From an uncultured Vampirovibrio sp. (lineage in GTDB: Bacteria > Cyanobacteriota > Vampirovibrionia > Gastranaerophilales > Gastranaerophilaceae), in contig CAJTNR010000009.1 of assembly GCA_910577635.1 (NCBI GenBank), forward strand, positions 1 to 64,000: a stretch of DNA of 64,000 bases, in the 5' to 3' direction. Positions 42,702-50,172 of this stretch are shown here, piece by piece. The notes beneath the pieces are model-generated. The model was given only the letters and a program-made list of their open reading frames with translations, did no database searches and had not been told where the DNA came from. The stretch's first letter is position 1; each line of letters starts with the position of its first letter. The position numbers and the translations under genes were made by a program.

Positions 42702-43531
42702 AAGATTCCTATATTAATGCAATGAATATCCAAAAAAACACGGTTCATTGGATGAATGCAATATCTGAAAACCTTGTTAATTTATACACACCCGGCTACA
42801 GAGAAAACCAGGTCACCTTTAAAACCTACCTTGATGCTGCCGTTCCTGATAGAGTGCTTAAAAACCCGGGACAAGGAAAAGCAATACCTGGAACATCAGA
42901 GGAAAATGTTTATCTTGAAGGAAACGGTTACTTTGTCTTAAGAAACGAAGAAGGACGAATAGCTTACACTCGATTAGGCGAGTTTAAATTTGACGGCGAA
43001 GGGGTCTATAAAGCAGCGGATGGATCTAAAGTCCAGGGTTATATCCTTAATGATAAAGGGGAGATAATGTCCGGCACTAAATCTTTATCAAATGATATTT
43101 ACGAAAACACAATAGCACAAGGCGGTGCTCTTGCAATTCCGACTACTGAAATTAAGCTATGGATTGACCCTGACAATGGCAAATACTTAGGGAAATATGA
43201 CGAATTTGAAATTAAAGAAGATGGAATCCTATATGGAAAAGCAAACAACGGAAAAGATTGTACTCCTTTATATAAATTAGCATTGATGAACTTCCACAAC
43301 CCTCAGGAATTGTTCGAATACAAACAAGGTCAATATTTAGAAACCGCTTATTCAGGAAAACCTGTTATAGGCAAAGGTGAAGTTCGAAGCGGGTTAATTG
43401 AGCTATCCAATATCGATTTTAAAGCCAATGCAACCTATTGGCAGCAGGCAAAAACCCAGCTTGATTTATCAGGTAAGATAATGTCTACCTACAAACAGCT
43501 TCTTGAATCCGCAATGGAGCTGTTAAGCTAG
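42698..43531 (+). CDS. Flagellar hook/basal-body rod protein (FlgF/FlgG/FlgE family)
   Basis: A 277-residue axial protein. The N-terminal conserved helix region (SYINAMNIQKNTVHWMNAIS) keeps a variant of the ANNIANxxTxG motif as ENLVNLYTPGYRENQVTFKT. The central region has GNGYFVLRNEEGRIAYTRLG and the domain end has GEVRSGLIELSNIDF, followed by a helical C-terminus. The length suits FlgF/FlgG proximal or distal rod proteins rather than the 467-residue FlgE at 53762. It is exported by the flagellar type III system. It is translationally coupled to the gene before it. Confidence 0.88.
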   Translation: MKDSYINAMNIQKNTVHWMNAISENLVNLYTPGYRENQVTFKTYLDAAVPDRVLKNPGQGKAIPGTSEENVYLEGNGYFVLRNEEGRIAYTRLGEFKFDGEGVYKAADGSKVQGYILNDKGEIMSGTKSLSNDIYENTIAQGGALAIPTTEIKLWIDPDNGKYLGKYDEFEIKEDGILYGKANNGKDCTPLYKLALMNFHNPQELFEYKQGQYLETAYSGKPVIGKGEVRSGLIELSNIDFKANATYWQQAKTQLDLSGKIMSTYKQLLESAMELLS

Positions 43532-43534
43532 AAT

Positions 43535-44188
43535 ATGAAAAAATTATTATCAATTATAATAATAATTTGTTTTTTTATACCCTTAAGTGCCGATGCTTCC
43601 TTTTTTTCAAGATTCAAAAAAAAAGACGAGCCAAAAAAAGGCTACAAGGGAGTTTTGCCTGATATTGAGCGCGATTTTGAATACTTAAAACAAAAAACAG
43701 ATTCACCTAAACCTAAAGAAGATGAACTTCTTCTTCCTGAAGATATCAAAGAAGAAACGGACTTAAAACCCGCTCCTTTTGATGATGCTCTTTTTTTAGA
43801 TGTAATTATAAAAAAAGACAAAACTTCAAATTGGGTTAATGATATTCAAAAAACAAAATTTGCCCTAAAACAGCTTAAAACCTGTATCGAGAACAATGAT
43901 GATATCCAGCACTATAACGCAGTAGTTAATTTGCTTGATTTGTATAGTAAAAACTTAAAAACAAAGTATGAAAATAAATCTGAATCACTATTAGAAAGCT
44001 ATATTGAAATTCTTAATACTACTTATTATGCCAAAGTACTTGGCAACTTGATGTACGACTCTAATTATTATGCACGCTACATTCCGCTCAGAGAGGGGCA
44101 ATACAGCAAATACAACATTGATTTAAAAAAACAGGATTTATTAAACCGTATAAATAAAACTCTTTTTATAATCTCTAATGACTCGTAA
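43535..44188 (+). CDS. Exported protein of unknown function
   Basis: A 217-residue protein with a signal peptide (KKLLSIIIIICFFIPLSADA) followed by a charged, proline-containing linker (about 25-90) and a helical C-terminal half (WVNDIQKTKFALKQLKTCIE). No family recognised. It begins 3 bases after the rod-protein stop, so it is in the flagellar transcript of locus A. It may be a periplasmic accessory of the basal body. Confidence 0.65.
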   Translation: MKKLLSIIIIICFFIPLSADASFFSRFKKKDEPKKGYKGVLPDIERDFEYLKQKTDSPKPKEDELLLPEDIKEETDLKPAPFDDALFLDVIIKKDKTSNWVNDIQKTKFALKQLKTCIENNDDIQHYNAVVNLLDLYSKNLKTKYENKSESLLESYIEILNTTYYAKVLGNLMYDSNYYARYIPLREGQYSKYNIDLKKQDLLNRINKTLFIISNDS

Positions 44189-44202
44189 AAAATCGAATAA
44201 TG

Positions 44203-44211
44203 TGCTATTAT
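44203..44211 (+). promoter_or_regulatory. Extended -10 promoter of the gene at 44242
   Basis: TG-C-TATTAT lies 30 bases before the ATG, followed by AGAGG as ribosome site. Confidence 0.5.
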
Positions 44212-44241
44212 AAAAAAGACTATTAACATAAGAGGTTTATT

Positions 44242-44949
44242 ATGCATAAAAAAGTTTTTGGTGCAATTATTCTATCGTCCTTTCTAGCTTTGCAAGTTGG
44301 CGCATATGATTATTACGATAATGAAGTGGAACATATTCAAACTACTAAAGAAACTAAAAACACTAAAGTTGATTTAGTAAAAATTACTGAGTGCGGAAAT
44401 GTAATTCAAAAAGAAAATTTATTAGTTGTCAACTTCGCACAGAACTTCAACTCCAAATACTATAAAATGGGTGATTATGTTCAATTTAACTTCGATAATG
44501 AAGTAAGAACCAAAGAAGGAACGCTGCTTATTCCCTGCAATTCCTCTTTAATCGCAAGAGTATCCTGTATTGAGAATCCCAAGTGGTTTTCAAGAAACGC
44601 AAAAGTTTTTCTTGAATTCACACACATTCTTCTTGAAGATGGGACCAACATCCCTGTTGCTTTGCAATTGGCATCTAAAAAGAAGTATTTGCAAGAAGGC
44701 GCTAAAGAAACTACAGGAAAAATCGCTGCTTACACTCTTTCAATCGGTGGAATCGGCTCAGGTTTAGGTGCTGCAATTGGAGTTGCAGCCGGTCAAACAA
44801 TAACAGGTCTTATAATAGGGGGCTCTGTTGGAGGCGGTGTAGGGCTTTTATCGGGTATTGTTTCCCCAGGGCTTCACTATAAAGCAAAACAAGGAGAGAA
44901 AGTAATTCTTGAACTGCAAAACCACTTAAAGGTCCCAAACTGCCAGTAG
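44242..44949 (+). CDS. Exported protein with C-terminal glycine-zipper region
   Basis: A 235-residue protein with a signal peptide (KVFGAIILSSFLALQVGAYD). The middle looks like a beta-rich domain with two cysteines (LLIPCNSSLIARVSCIENP). The end (about 165-215) is a glycine-zipper hairpin: SIGGIGSGLGAAIGVAAGQT, then IIGGSVGGGVGLLSGI. Such a pair can insert into the outer membrane or form oligomers. It has its own promoter. No named family. Confidence 0.7.
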   Translation: MHKKVFGAIILSSFLALQVGAYDYYDNEVEHIQTTKETKNTKVDLVKITECGNVIQKENLLVVNFAQNFNSKYYKMGDYVQFNFDNEVRTKEGTLLIPCNSSLIARVSCIENPKWFSRNAKVFLEFTHILLEDGTNIPVALQLASKKKYLQEGAKETTGKIAAYTLSIGGIGSGLGAAIGVAAGQTITGLIIGGSVGGGVGLLSGIVSPGLHYKAKQGEKVILELQNHLKVPNCQ

Positions 44950-44950
44950 G

Positions 44951-44979
44951 TTGAAAAAATTCGTATTTTCTGCTATAAT
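44951..44979 (+). promoter_or_regulatory. Near-consensus promoter of the gene at 45008
   Basis: TTGAAA (44951-44956), a 17-base spacer ending TGC, then TATAAT (44974-44979). It combines a -35, an extended -10 and a perfect -10, the strongest promoter seen in the window. Confidence 0.8.
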
Positions 44980-45007
44980 TATAGTAGATATATAGGAAAT
45001 ACGGCAA

Positions 45008-45280
45008 ATGTCTTTCAATATCAATCCCCCAAGCAGAAATTTATCCAATGTGCAGGCTTCAAGCAAGTCTCAAGACGGCGGTGCTGGAAATACGGGCTAC
45101 TTTAGAAGGGAAAATACAAAAGAAGAAGTAGAGCTCAACTTTAGCAAAAACTATAGTGAGGATTCTTTTGTCAAACAAGACAAAACACAAACTCAACAAG
45201 GATTATTAGAATTAATTAAAAAGCTTTTCTTGCAGCTGTTGGACTTACTTTCAGAATTATTTGTCAAAAAAGCAAAATAA
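45008..45280 (+). CDS. Small protein with amphipathic C-terminal helix
   Basis: A 90-residue protein. The first 60 residues are polar and likely disordered. The C-terminus is a leucine-rich amphipathic helix (GLLELIKKLFLQLLDLLSEL). There is no signal peptide. A near-consensus promoter precedes it, and AGGAAATACGGCAA may be the ribosome site. The strong promoter suggests an abundant product; it could be membrane-surface-associated. Family unknown. Confidence 0.7.
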   Translation: MSFNINPPSRNLSNVQASSKSQDGGAGNTGYFRRENTKEEVELNFSKNYSEDSFVKQDKTQTQQGLLELIKKLFLQLLDLLSELFVKKAK

Positions 45281-45304
45281 TTTTTTTTGTGGTTTTATAG
45301 AATT

Positions 45305-46162
45305 ATGCCAAATATTGTTTCTAAAATTGGTGCAAAACCTGTCTTAAAAACTTTATCAAATGTTGCAATAAAACCGGTAGCATCCAATAACAACAAATTA
45401 ACAAAATTTCCTTACATATCAAAAAACCAAGAGCTTCCTTTGGATTTATTCTTTATTAGGATGAATCACTATCCAGATAAGCTAAACTGGGCACAGGATA
45501 TGATTGATTTAACCTATAAACTCTCGGATTTGGTTAGTGAAAAAACAACTTTTTCTAACATTGTCCAAAAAGCAGAAGCAGAACTTAAAAGAATAAACAA
45601 TGGCAGTGCTTATTGCGAAAAAAGGATACTAACCAAACTTAATAAATTCTTTTTTCAAAAGAACACAAGAGGAGAAGAATACCACGAAAAATTCTACAAC
45701 AGGTGGGTTTTAGAAGGAAAGCCTTTAACAAAATTCGCTATTAAATCAAATAGTGAATATAAAAACGCAGCTACGTGCAAAATTACTTATACACAGCATT
45801 CTGACGGTTTTTTAATTGAATATGGAAAAAGTACTGTTTCCAATTTTTCCCTTGCAGCAAAGGAGTATACAAAATTAATCAATACAAAAAATCCTGATAT
45901 TAAAGAAATTAATAAATCAATAGCAACGATTCACTGGCTTATAGCTCAAGAATCGCCCTATAAAAAAGGTAATGACTCGATTGCCAATGTTATAACTAAA
46001 GCAATTTATCATAGTTATAATGTAAAACTTAGCCCTATAAAACCTAAACACAGCTTTGATTTTGAAGCTTTCTGCACCGATTTGGACGATTATATTAAAA
46101 AATATCCAAAACTTTTTTCAATAAATCCATATATTATAAATAGAATGTCTAGAATGGTTTAA
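45305..46162 (+). CDS. Protein of unknown function
   Basis: A 285-residue protein with no signal peptide or membrane segment. The C-terminal half contains ATIHWLIAQESPYKKGNDSI, followed by ANVITKAIYHSY and FDFEAFCTDLDDYIKKYPKL. This W...A..xPx-(K/R)G-x-x-S-I pattern recalls segments of some secreted effector-type proteins, but I cannot assign a family. The ATG at 45305 is chosen: a TG-G-TTTTAT box ends 6 bases before it. The upstream sequence TTTTTGTGGTTTTATA also precedes the RelA/SpoT-domain gene at 27658. Confidence 0.65.
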   Translation: MPNIVSKIGAKPVLKTLSNVAIKPVASNNNKLTKFPYISKNQELPLDLFFIRMNHYPDKLNWAQDMIDLTYKLSDLVSEKTTFSNIVQKAEAELKRINNGSAYCEKRILTKLNKFFFQKNTRGEEYHEKFYNRWVLEGKPLTKFAIKSNSEYKNAATCKITYTQHSDGFLIEYGKSTVSNFSLAAKEYTKLINTKNPDIKEINKSIATIHWLIAQESPYKKGNDSIANVITKAIYHSYNVKLSPIKPKHSFDFEAFCTDLDDYIKKYPKLFSINPYIINRMSRMV

Positions 46163-46166
46163 TAAC

Positions 46167-46209
46167 AGCAGCATCTCAACTAAACTTTATCTTTAGTGTT
46201 CTAGCTGCT
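46167..46209. other. Imperfect hairpin downstream of the gene at 45305
   Basis: AGCAGC (46167-46172) pairs with GCTGCT (46204-46209), and inside it ACTAAA (46179-46184) pairs with TTTAGT (46192-46197). There is no T-run, so it is not a standard terminator; it may stabilise the 3' end. The 156-base gap to 46318 otherwise holds only the minus-strand terminator. Confidence 0.35.
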
Positions 46210-46242
46210 CCCATCTGGTTCTATTTTCCTATACAAATATTG

Positions 46243-46276
46243 CAAAAAAAGAGGGTCTAAACTAAATATGACCCTC
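46243..46276 (-). terminator. Rho-independent terminator of the cysteine-rich prepilin-like gene
   Basis: Read on the minus strand, GAGGGTC (46276-46270) pairs with GACCCTC (46257-46251) and is followed by seven T residues. Confidence 0.8.
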
Positions 46277-46318
46277 AAATACCAAAACACAAAAATATAT
46301 AAGATTGACTTTAAGCCC

Positions 46319-48088
46319 CTATGGTAAATTCAAAACACAGCGAACCGAATATGCCCTGCTTTTTGTATAATATGCAGCACTATAAGTACTGCTGCACTCT
46401 GGTGTTGAGCCTGCTGATACCCAGAAATAAACACAAAGATTATTTTTACAAGTTGAACTCCAAAGAGTAGATGCATCGCAGCCATAATAGGAACCTCTGC
46501 AGAGATTTGAATCAGCTTCGCATTGTGGAGCACCATAATTTGCTTTTTTATCACATAATTGTAAACCATTTGCACCTTGATTTTTTGAAATATTATCATA
46601 TTTTTCATGTAATATTTTAAGTTGTTCTATAGTAGGCAAAGACCATCCGGGTTCATTAACCGTACAGATATAATTTGCCGCCCACCAATTGCAAACAGTT
46701 CTATTGCAGCTTTCATAATCCCAACCTGGAAAACTGCTTTTAAGTGCACTAGAACTTGTACAAGTTGAAGAAGTAGGTGAAGCATTCGTCCAACAGTGCG
46801 CATCGGTATATTCAACCCATGTGTTTCCATTTTTTACTGTTTGTTCTCCAAGCGCAATATTATTTATACTTGGTCCGCCAGCATCTCCTGCATTGTATTT
46901 TTTCATACAAAACTTAGTTGTTCCGTCTTGAATTAAAATTGCATTATGTTTAGTACACGGATCATACTTGCAGGTATTATTGCTTAGTGCGTAGTCTTCA
47001 TTGCACTCCGTGCAATTGGTTGCACTTGTGCATTTCTTGCATCCTGTGGGGCAGTTATTGTCGCATTTAGATCCATACTTTCCATCAGGACAACTAGAAA
47101 AAGAACTACAGCCGTCTTTTGTACAATTTGTACAAGCGGAGCCAAAATCCGTACAATTAGAACAATTTCCTGAACTATTTATATACTTTCCGTTTGAACA
47201 GGGAGTCCAGCTTGAACAAGACGAAGCAGTGCAAGCTGCACATTGGGATCCAAACTTGCTGCTGCAGCTTAGACATCCGCTTGATGCAGGGTATTGACCC
47301 ACAGAGCAGTTGTAACTTAAACAACTATCATAAGTACAGGTTGAACAACTGGATCCAAAATAATTACAATTTCTGCAAGAATTATGAGAAGAATTAACAA
47401 CTCCGCTGCAAGTTTTACAAGAAGACTTTCCGCTTTCATCCTGATATTCACTATTTGTACAGGGGGTCTGCTGATTATTTCCCGTGCATTTATTTCCTGT
47501 AGAACAAGTTGTACAGGTTTTATTTGTTGAATGCCAATAAGTTCCTAGAGCACAATTACTGCAAGATGTCCTATCAGAACTTACCACCCCCTCACACTCT
47601 TTACAATCACTTTTTCCTGTTTCATTTTGATACTGTGTCCCGCTGCATTTTACTGCAGTATTATTAGAACACTTATACCCCTTAGGACAATTAGTACAAG
47701 TAGTTCCTGTAATATATTGACCATTAGGACAACACTTACATTCACTACTGCTTATTTTTGTACATCCGCTCCTGCAGGTATCACACTGATTAGATCCGCT
47801 ATTACAATTAGCACAGTTTGATACAGTACAAGTTTCACACTTACAAGTAAGAGTATTTTTAAAACCAGATCCACATCCAATAGGACAAGCAATACACTGA
47901 TTACCCAAACAAAGAGTACAAGAACTACCCACTGTATTAGGACAAGTCATAGTGAGCTTCTTTGATCCCACACTTACTCCCCCGTGTTTTAGTTTATGTG
48001 TGACAACGGGAGCTAAACTAGCCAAGATGACTGAGATTGTAATCAAGCTTATTAATAGCTCGATTAAAGAAAAGCCTTTCTTTTTCAT
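46319..48088 (-). CDS. Cysteine-rich prepilin-like surface protein
   Basis: A 589-residue protein. The N-terminus is a class III prepilin signal: KKKG, cleavage, then FSLIELLISLITISVILASL. Residues ~48-385 hold about 57 cysteines and some 18 CxxC pairs in tandem modules. Two copies of a ~50-residue unit contain EYQDESGKSSCKTCSGVV-like sequence (also QYQNETGKSDCKECEGVV). Three copies of a ~33-residue unit follow the pattern FGSxCxxCTxxxC...G.Y...C. The C-terminal ~190 residues resemble a DUF1566-type domain (PGWSLPTIEQLKIL, FWVSAG, AYSVRCVLN). It is probably a minor pilin or adhesin presented outside the cell. AAGGAATTTTTT sets the start at 48088, eight codons inside the open frame. Confidence 0.85.
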   Translation of the reverse strand: MKKKGFSLIELLISLITISVILASLAPVVTHKLKHGGVSVGSKKLTMTCPNTVGSSCTLCLGNQCIACPIGCGSGFKNTLTCKCETCTVSNCANCNSGSNQCDTCRSGCTKISSSECKCCPNGQYITGTTCTNCPKGYKCSNNTAVKCSGTQYQNETGKSDCKECEGVVSSDRTSCSNCALGTYWHSTNKTCTTCSTGNKCTGNNQQTPCTNSEYQDESGKSSCKTCSGVVNSSHNSCRNCNYFGSSCSTCTYDSCLSYNCSVGQYPASSGCLSCSSKFGSQCAACTASSCSSWTPCSNGKYINSSGNCSNCTDFGSACTNCTKDGCSSFSSCPDGKYGSKCDNNCPTGCKKCTSATNCTECNEDYALSNNTCKYDPCTKHNAILIQDGTTKFCMKKYNAGDAGGPSINNIALGEQTVKNGNTWVEYTDAHCWTNASPTSSTCTSSSALKSSFPGWDYESCNRTVCNWWAANYICTVNEPGWSLPTIEQLKILHEKYDNISKNQGANGLQLCDKKANYGAPQCEADSNLCRGSYYGCDASTLWSSTCKNNLCVYFWVSAGSTPECSSTYSAAYYTKSRAYSVRCVLNLP

Positions 48089-48295
48089 AAAAAATTCCTT
48101 ATATTTTTGCAAACAAACTAAACGGCAAAAAATTGTCGTTTATGTGTTTTTATGATATTAATTAGTTATAAGACAGTTAAACTAATTAACAAATTTTATT
48201 GTAGAGTAATATTCACTTTTTGTCAACTATTATTCACAATAAACTCTAATTTGTTGTTTTGTTTCCTGTAAAACAGTTAAGTGTAAAGGAAAAGT
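48089..48295. promoter_or_regulatory. Divergent control region with 10-bp inverted repeat
   Basis: This region between the prepilin-like and XRE genes contains a perfect inverted repeat, TTAATTAGTT (48158-48167) and AACTAATTAA (48180-48189), spaced by 12 bases. ACAGTTAA occurs at 48173 inside it and again at 48273, next to the XRE ribosome site. ATTCAC also repeats. These are candidate operators for the XRE protein. Confidence 0.5.
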
Positions 48296-48577
48296 ATGAC
48301 AACATTTGGAAGCAGGTTAAAAAAAATTAGAACAATTTTAGGCTTATCGCAGGAAGACTTAGCTAATAGGCTCAATCTAACTCGCTCCAGTATATCCAAA
48401 TGTGAAAAAGATAAAAGTTTTGTAAGCGAGCAGACTCTAAAGACACTTGCACAGGAATACAAAGTTAATTTAAACTACCTGCTTGCTGAAATTGGAGAGC
48501 CGATTATTAATAATCAAAATGAAAATGAATTTACAATAAAACTAAAAGAATTTTTAAAAAACGAAGGAATTATATAA
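48296..48577 (+). CDS. XRE-family HTH transcriptional regulator
   Basis: A 93-residue XRE/Cro-type regulator: GSRLKKIRTILGLSQEDLAN, then RLNLTRSSISKCEKDKS (residues about 5-41), and a short tail ending EFLKNEGII. It is paralogous to the regulator at 203: same length class, same VNLNYL motif, same tail. AAAGGAAAAGT precedes the ATG. It is divergent from the cysteine-rich prepilin-like gene, as the other copy is from a prepilin-like gene, so pilin control is a reasonable hypothesis. Confidence 0.87.
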   Translation: MTTFGSRLKKIRTILGLSQEDLANRLNLTRSSISKCEKDKSFVSEQTLKTLAQEYKVNLNYLLAEIGEPIINNQNENEFTIKLKEFLKNEGII

Positions 48578-48584
48578 CAACTCT

Positions 48585-50114
48585 TTATTCTTCTTTTTTA
48601 TCAGGATGCAGGTAGAAATATTGACATCCATTCCACACAAGAATATCGTTTTTAGAAATCTGGCATTTGCCATTAAGACAATCAAGAGTGCCGTCAGGGC
48701 ACAAAGTAAAGTGCTGGCAGTTTTGACAGGTTTTAAGAGTCAAACCCTTAGAATTTAACTTATAAGTCATATCCGCCAGAGCATCGTACATTCGAAGGTA
48801 TGAATCTGTCACAATAAAGCGGTTTCCTTCTCTGTATACAACTTTTCTCATACCATCTTCTGAAACAAGGTCAAGTTTTGCAATAAAGTCCTTTTTACCG
48901 TTATTAACGACAGCATTAATTGTTGCAGAATTAATATTCTCTTCTTCATAGCAGCTATCTATAATTGAGCGCATTGTAAGATTGTTAATTAAAATCTTTA
49001 ATTTTTGCCAGGTTAAACACAGAGGATAGAAACCAAGCCAGAAAATTTCAGCAAACTTCATTCTTGCGATATTAACAGATACGATAAAGTTAATAAATAA
49101 AAACAATCCCAGAAGAAAAACTGCTTTTTTTTCAATATGATGAGGGAAATAAATTGATAGAATAGCAAGAAAAATAAAACTGAATAATACGATTAAAGAG
49201 TTAGGCTTGATTAAAAATAGCAATAATTCTCGAAAAGCCGAATTTTTAAAAGCAAGATAGGGAAAGTAGTGTACAAATAAAGAAAATTTATTAGAAAAAG
49301 AAGGAGAGGAAAAGTCGTAGTTTTTAACATCAACTGCCGTTATGACATAAGGACAAAAAGTAGACTTTACACCGCTTGCTGCCAATTCTAAAGAAAACTC
49401 AAGCATTGAATCTTTATCTTCAATTCCAACATAACCTACTTTTTCAAGAGCACTTTTTGTAATAACAAAGTTATCTCCGTCTATAAAAAAAGGAAGGTCA
49501 AACATTGTTCTTGCAATATTGTATGTTGCATTGTTATATTTTAAATAAGAAGAGATAATTGCATTCTTAATTTTTTTTGAAAGCTGATTTTTAGAGTTAG
49601 AAGAAAGTTTTGTCCCGACTAAGACTTCCGAGTTTAATAAAGACTTGTTAATATTTTCCAGATACCTTTCTCCCACTATGCGATTGGCGCCTAAAAAAAC
49701 ATAAGCATCAAATTGAGAATCCATAAGCATTTTTTGAAGCAGTAAATTAACCGCTTTATCCTTAGAAAAATAATCAGGATTCTGAATATTGTGAAACTGT
49801 GCTCCAATAGCAAAATCGCGTTCTATAGTTGTATCTGTTTCTTCTTTTTTATAAGCAACATGGACTTCATAGTTCTCTTTTTCATATGTCTGGGTATTTA
49901 AAACCTCCAAGAGCCTATCTAGTTCTTTGTCTTTGTGTGTAGCATAAATCATGACACAAAGTTTGTTTTTATCCTTAATAACGCTTCTTGTTCTTTCCTG
50001 CAAGGAGAAAAAGTTATTAATACCCCTTGCCTTCAAATAGAAAAAAAGCTGATAAATACAGTAAATGAATAAATATATGATTAATAATGTAAATAATGTA
50101 TCAAATACTATCAT
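48585..50114 (-). CDS. Membrane glycosyltransferase-like protein with C-terminal cysteine cluster
   Basis: A 509-residue protein: an N-terminal transmembrane helix (about 5-28), a GT2-like domain (LCVMIYATHKDKELDRLLEV, then FDAYVFLGANRIV where a D-x-D motif would normally sit, and FFIDGDNFVITKSALEKVGY), and two or three C-terminal membrane helices (about 300-375). A cytosolic tail ends with a cysteine cluster: LKTCQNCQHFTLC, then DGTLDCLNGKCQ. The altered D-x-D suggests changed or lost activity. The cysteine tail may bind zinc or iron. A TAAAAT ends 6 bases before the ATG. Substrate unknown. Confidence 0.75.
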   Translation of the reverse strand: MIVFDTLFTLLIIYLFIYCIYQLFFYLKARGINNFFSLQERTRSVIKDKNKLCVMIYATHKDKELDRLLEVLNTQTYEKENYEVHVAYKKEETDTTIERDFAIGAQFHNIQNPDYFSKDKAVNLLLQKMLMDSQFDAYVFLGANRIVGERYLENINKSLLNSEVLVGTKLSSNSKNQLSKKIKNAIISSYLKYNNATYNIARTMFDLPFFIDGDNFVITKSALEKVGYVGIEDKDSMLEFSLELAASGVKSTFCPYVITAVDVKNYDFSSPSFSNKFSLFVHYFPYLAFKNSAFRELLLFLIKPNSLIVLFSFIFLAILSIYFPHHIEKKAVFLLGLFLFINFIVSVNIARMKFAEIFWLGFYPLCLTWQKLKILINNLTMRSIIDSCYEEENINSATINAVVNNGKKDFIAKLDLVSEDGMRKVVYREGNRFIVTDSYLRMYDALADMTYKLNSKGLTLKTCQNCQHFTLCPDGTLDCLNGKCQISKNDILVWNGCQYFYLHPDKKEE

Positions 50115-50157
50115 AAATGTATTTTATTAAAAATAGAAATAAAAATCCAGTTTTTTT

Positions 50158-50166
50158 TGATATAAT
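50158..50166 (+). promoter_or_regulatory. Extended -10 promoter of mlaE (leaderless)
   Basis: A perfect TG-A-TATAAT ends 6 bases before the ATG at 50173, with no ribosome site. Confidence 0.6.
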
Positions 50167-50172
50167 TGCACT

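Noticed and set aside
46330..47397. Several alternative frames within the cysteine-rich prepilin-like gene
   Set aside because: They are out-of-frame readings of the repeats. The main frame is continuous, has a ribosome site and ends before a terminator.
47000..47850. Possible CRISPR or minisatellite array at the cysteine repeats
   Set aside because: The repeats are diverged at DNA level, codon-phased and of varying length; they are protein repeats, and no regular repeat/spacer structure is present.
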